6,742 bases of DNA from Armatimonadota bacterium (lineage in GTDB: Bacteria > Armatimonadota > Fimbriimonadia > Fimbriimonadales > ATM1): NCBI GenBank assembly GCA_013816225.1, contig JACDEQ010000115.1:1-6742 (forward strand), in the 5' to 3' direction. Shown one piece after another: positions 5,782-6,742 of this stretch (the first letter of the stretch is position 1; each line of letters begins with the position of its first letter). The position numbers and the translations under genes are program-made. A model generated the notes under the pieces. That model was not told the DNA's origin. It did no database searches and was given only the letters and a program-made list of their open reading frames with translations.

Positions 5782-6742
5782 TCAGTCGGCCAGAGTCCAC
5801 TTCACTTGATCGACCCGCGCAAACCAAGGGTAGATGAAAACCGGCCCCTGCGCTTTGTAGGCAACCCTCGATCGCAGTTCCAGGTTGGGGCCGATGAATC
5901 GCTCCGGGTTCGACGTTACGACGACAGTGGTCCGCCAATCGGACGTCGACGCCGTGCTGGTGCTCAGCGTTTCGTAGGCTTGCGTGTCGAAGTTGTAAAG
6001 GGCGATCCTCTGCTCGATATTCGACACGCTGCAATGCGCCTCCACCGAAAACTCGAGCCTGGATGGCGTGGCGTTAGGCGAGGTCGCGTTCACAATCAAC
6101 TGAATCGGCGGTTCTTGCGAGGAAAAGACCACACCCGGCCTCATGACAAGCCGATGGTCGTCGCTCGCGAGCAGGCTATTCAGATTTCCGCTGATGACCG
6201 AACCGCGGAACACGGTAAATGACGATGGCGCAAGTGTGGCTGCCTGGACGTATTTGATAGTTGCATAGTCGTAGTCTGTCCGCGCGCCTTGGGAGCCGCC
6301 CGTGACGTAAACGTTCCCCGCTCCGTCCACGGCCAGCGCGTAGGCAGCGTCAATATCGTTGCCTGGGCCGTTGTAGCGAGCTACCCACAACTGGTTGCCG
6401 TTGGAATCGTACTTGATCGTTGCGTAGTCGGTGGCGGTTCCCACGCCGTAGGAGCCGCCCGTGACGTAAACGTTTCCCACTCCGTCCACGGCCAGCGCGT
6501 AGGCAGCGTCATAATCGTTCCATGGGCCGTTGTAGCGAGCGACCCACAACTGATTGCCGTTGGAATCGTATTTGATCGTTGCGTAGTCCTCACGGGTTGC
6601 GTCGCTCCAGGAATAGCCCGTGACGTAAACGTTCCCCGCTCCGTCCACGGCCAGGGCGCGGGCCTCGTCCCAACGGCTTCCTGGGCCGTTGTAGCGAGCA
6701 GCCCACAGCTGATTGCCGTTGGAGTCGTACTTAATAGTGGCG
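5782..6742 (-). CDS. SBBP/beta-propeller-repeat protein, C-terminal part
   Basis: The frame is open to the right edge of the window, so the true start lies outside; the GTG at 6648 is an internal valine. About 320 residues are seen. The upstream half consists of 53-residue repeats of the SBBP (beta-propeller) type, with landmarks AVDGAGNVYVTG, DYATIKYDSNGNQLWVARYN and a G/N/D-rich loop. Two full periods and parts of two more fall in the window, and the last breaks off at YATIKY. Residues encoded from 6249 down to 5785 (155 residues) form a separate beta-rich C-terminal domain running from SSFTVFRGSVISG to YPWFARVDQVKW, a tail I recall from large repeat proteins of Armatimonadota-like bacteria. 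There is no PEP-CTERM tail and no obvious anchor at this end. Such proteins are usually exported and thought to fold into propellers; the ligand is unknown. No terminator hairpin was seen after the stop. Confidence 0.88.
   Translation of the reverse strand, partial: ATIKYDSNGNQLWAARYNGPGSRWDEARALAVDGAGNVYVTGYSWSDATREDYATIKYDSNGNQLWVARYNGPWNDYDAAYALAVDGVGNVYVTGGSYGVGTATDYATIKYDSNGNQLWVARYNGPGNDIDAAYALAVDGAGNVYVTGGSQGARTDYDYATIKYVQAATLAPSSFTVFRGSVISGNLNSLLASDDHRLVMRPGVVFSSQEPPIQLIVNATSPNATPSRLEFSVEAHCSVSNIEQRIALYNFDTQAYETLSTSTASTSDWRTTVVVTSNPERFIGPNLELRSRVAYKAQGPVFIYPWFARVDQVKWTLAD
6302..6742 (-). repeat. 159-nt tandem repeats within the repeat-protein gene
   Basis: The motif GTGACGTAAACGTT (plus-strand reading) begins at 6302, 6461 and 6620, an exact 159-base period equal to 53 codons. 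Long blocks between these points, such as the CTCCGTCCACGGCCAG segment and the TGGAATCGTA segment, are identical or nearly so. The fourth unit is cut by the window edge. The DNA-level identity points to recent tandem duplication or ongoing homogenisation of the propeller blades. Confidence 0.9.

Noticed and set aside
5674..6222. Rightward open frame of 182 codons
   Set aside because: It is antisense to the C-terminal domain of the repeat protein, is Arg-rich and has no protein likeness.
6302..6742. CRISPR-like regular repeats
   Set aside because: The 159-base period is three times 53, stays in frame and encodes beta-propeller repeats; there are no short repeats with unique spacers.

Overview
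This window looks like a stretch of an accessory chromosomal region from a free-living, moderately GC-rich bacterium that makes exosortase-sorted (PEP-CTERM) proteins. The two PEP-CTERM genes, the beta-propeller-repeat protein with its particular C-terminal domain, the glycosidase and a possibly leaderless promoter together fit Armatimonadota (Fimbriimonadia-like) best, with Planctomycetota or a related environmental group as alternatives. That assignment is an inference from protein style, because the window holds no marker gene.

Layout from left to right. Positions 1-83 carry the hairpin terminator of a leftward PEP-CTERM gene (84-740) that has a strong Shine-Dalgarno site and a 5' region with a G/C hairpin and a small inverted repeat. 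Positions 960-1540 hold a leftward, heavily decayed gene. Its product can be read only by changing frame at least five times, and it ends in a fibronectin-III-like tail. Next is a rightward PEP-CTERM gene (1761-2366) closed by a long GC hairpin (2385-2420). At 2610-3019 lie a SnoaL-like (NTF2-fold) gene interrupted by an in-frame TAG and an overlapping 20-codon ORF. These run without a gap into a 736-residue family-2-type glycoside hydrolase (3020-5230). Positions 5231-5781 hold no intact gene, only a frame-split remnant (5357-5624) and a 38-codon leftward ORF with a good ribosome-binding site. The right end (5782-6742) is the C-terminal part of a leftward SBBP/beta-propeller-repeat protein whose beginning lies beyond the window.

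How the parts may work together. Three proteins are predicted surface or exported products: the two PEP-CTERM proteins from their signal peptides and sorting tails, and the repeat protein by family habit. The SnoaL-like gene, the 20-codon ORF and the glycosidase look like one transcription and translation unit (TGATG overlap, then TAA directly followed by ATG). The glycosidase has no signal peptide and so probably acts on imported glycosides in the cytoplasm. I see no defence system, CRISPR array, transposase, integrase, tRNA or rRNA. The most unusual observations are the serially frameshifted gene, the amber codon replacing a probable tryptophan, the Cys-Glu in place of the usual Asn-Glu at the glycosidase acid/base site, and the exact 159-nt tandem repeats.
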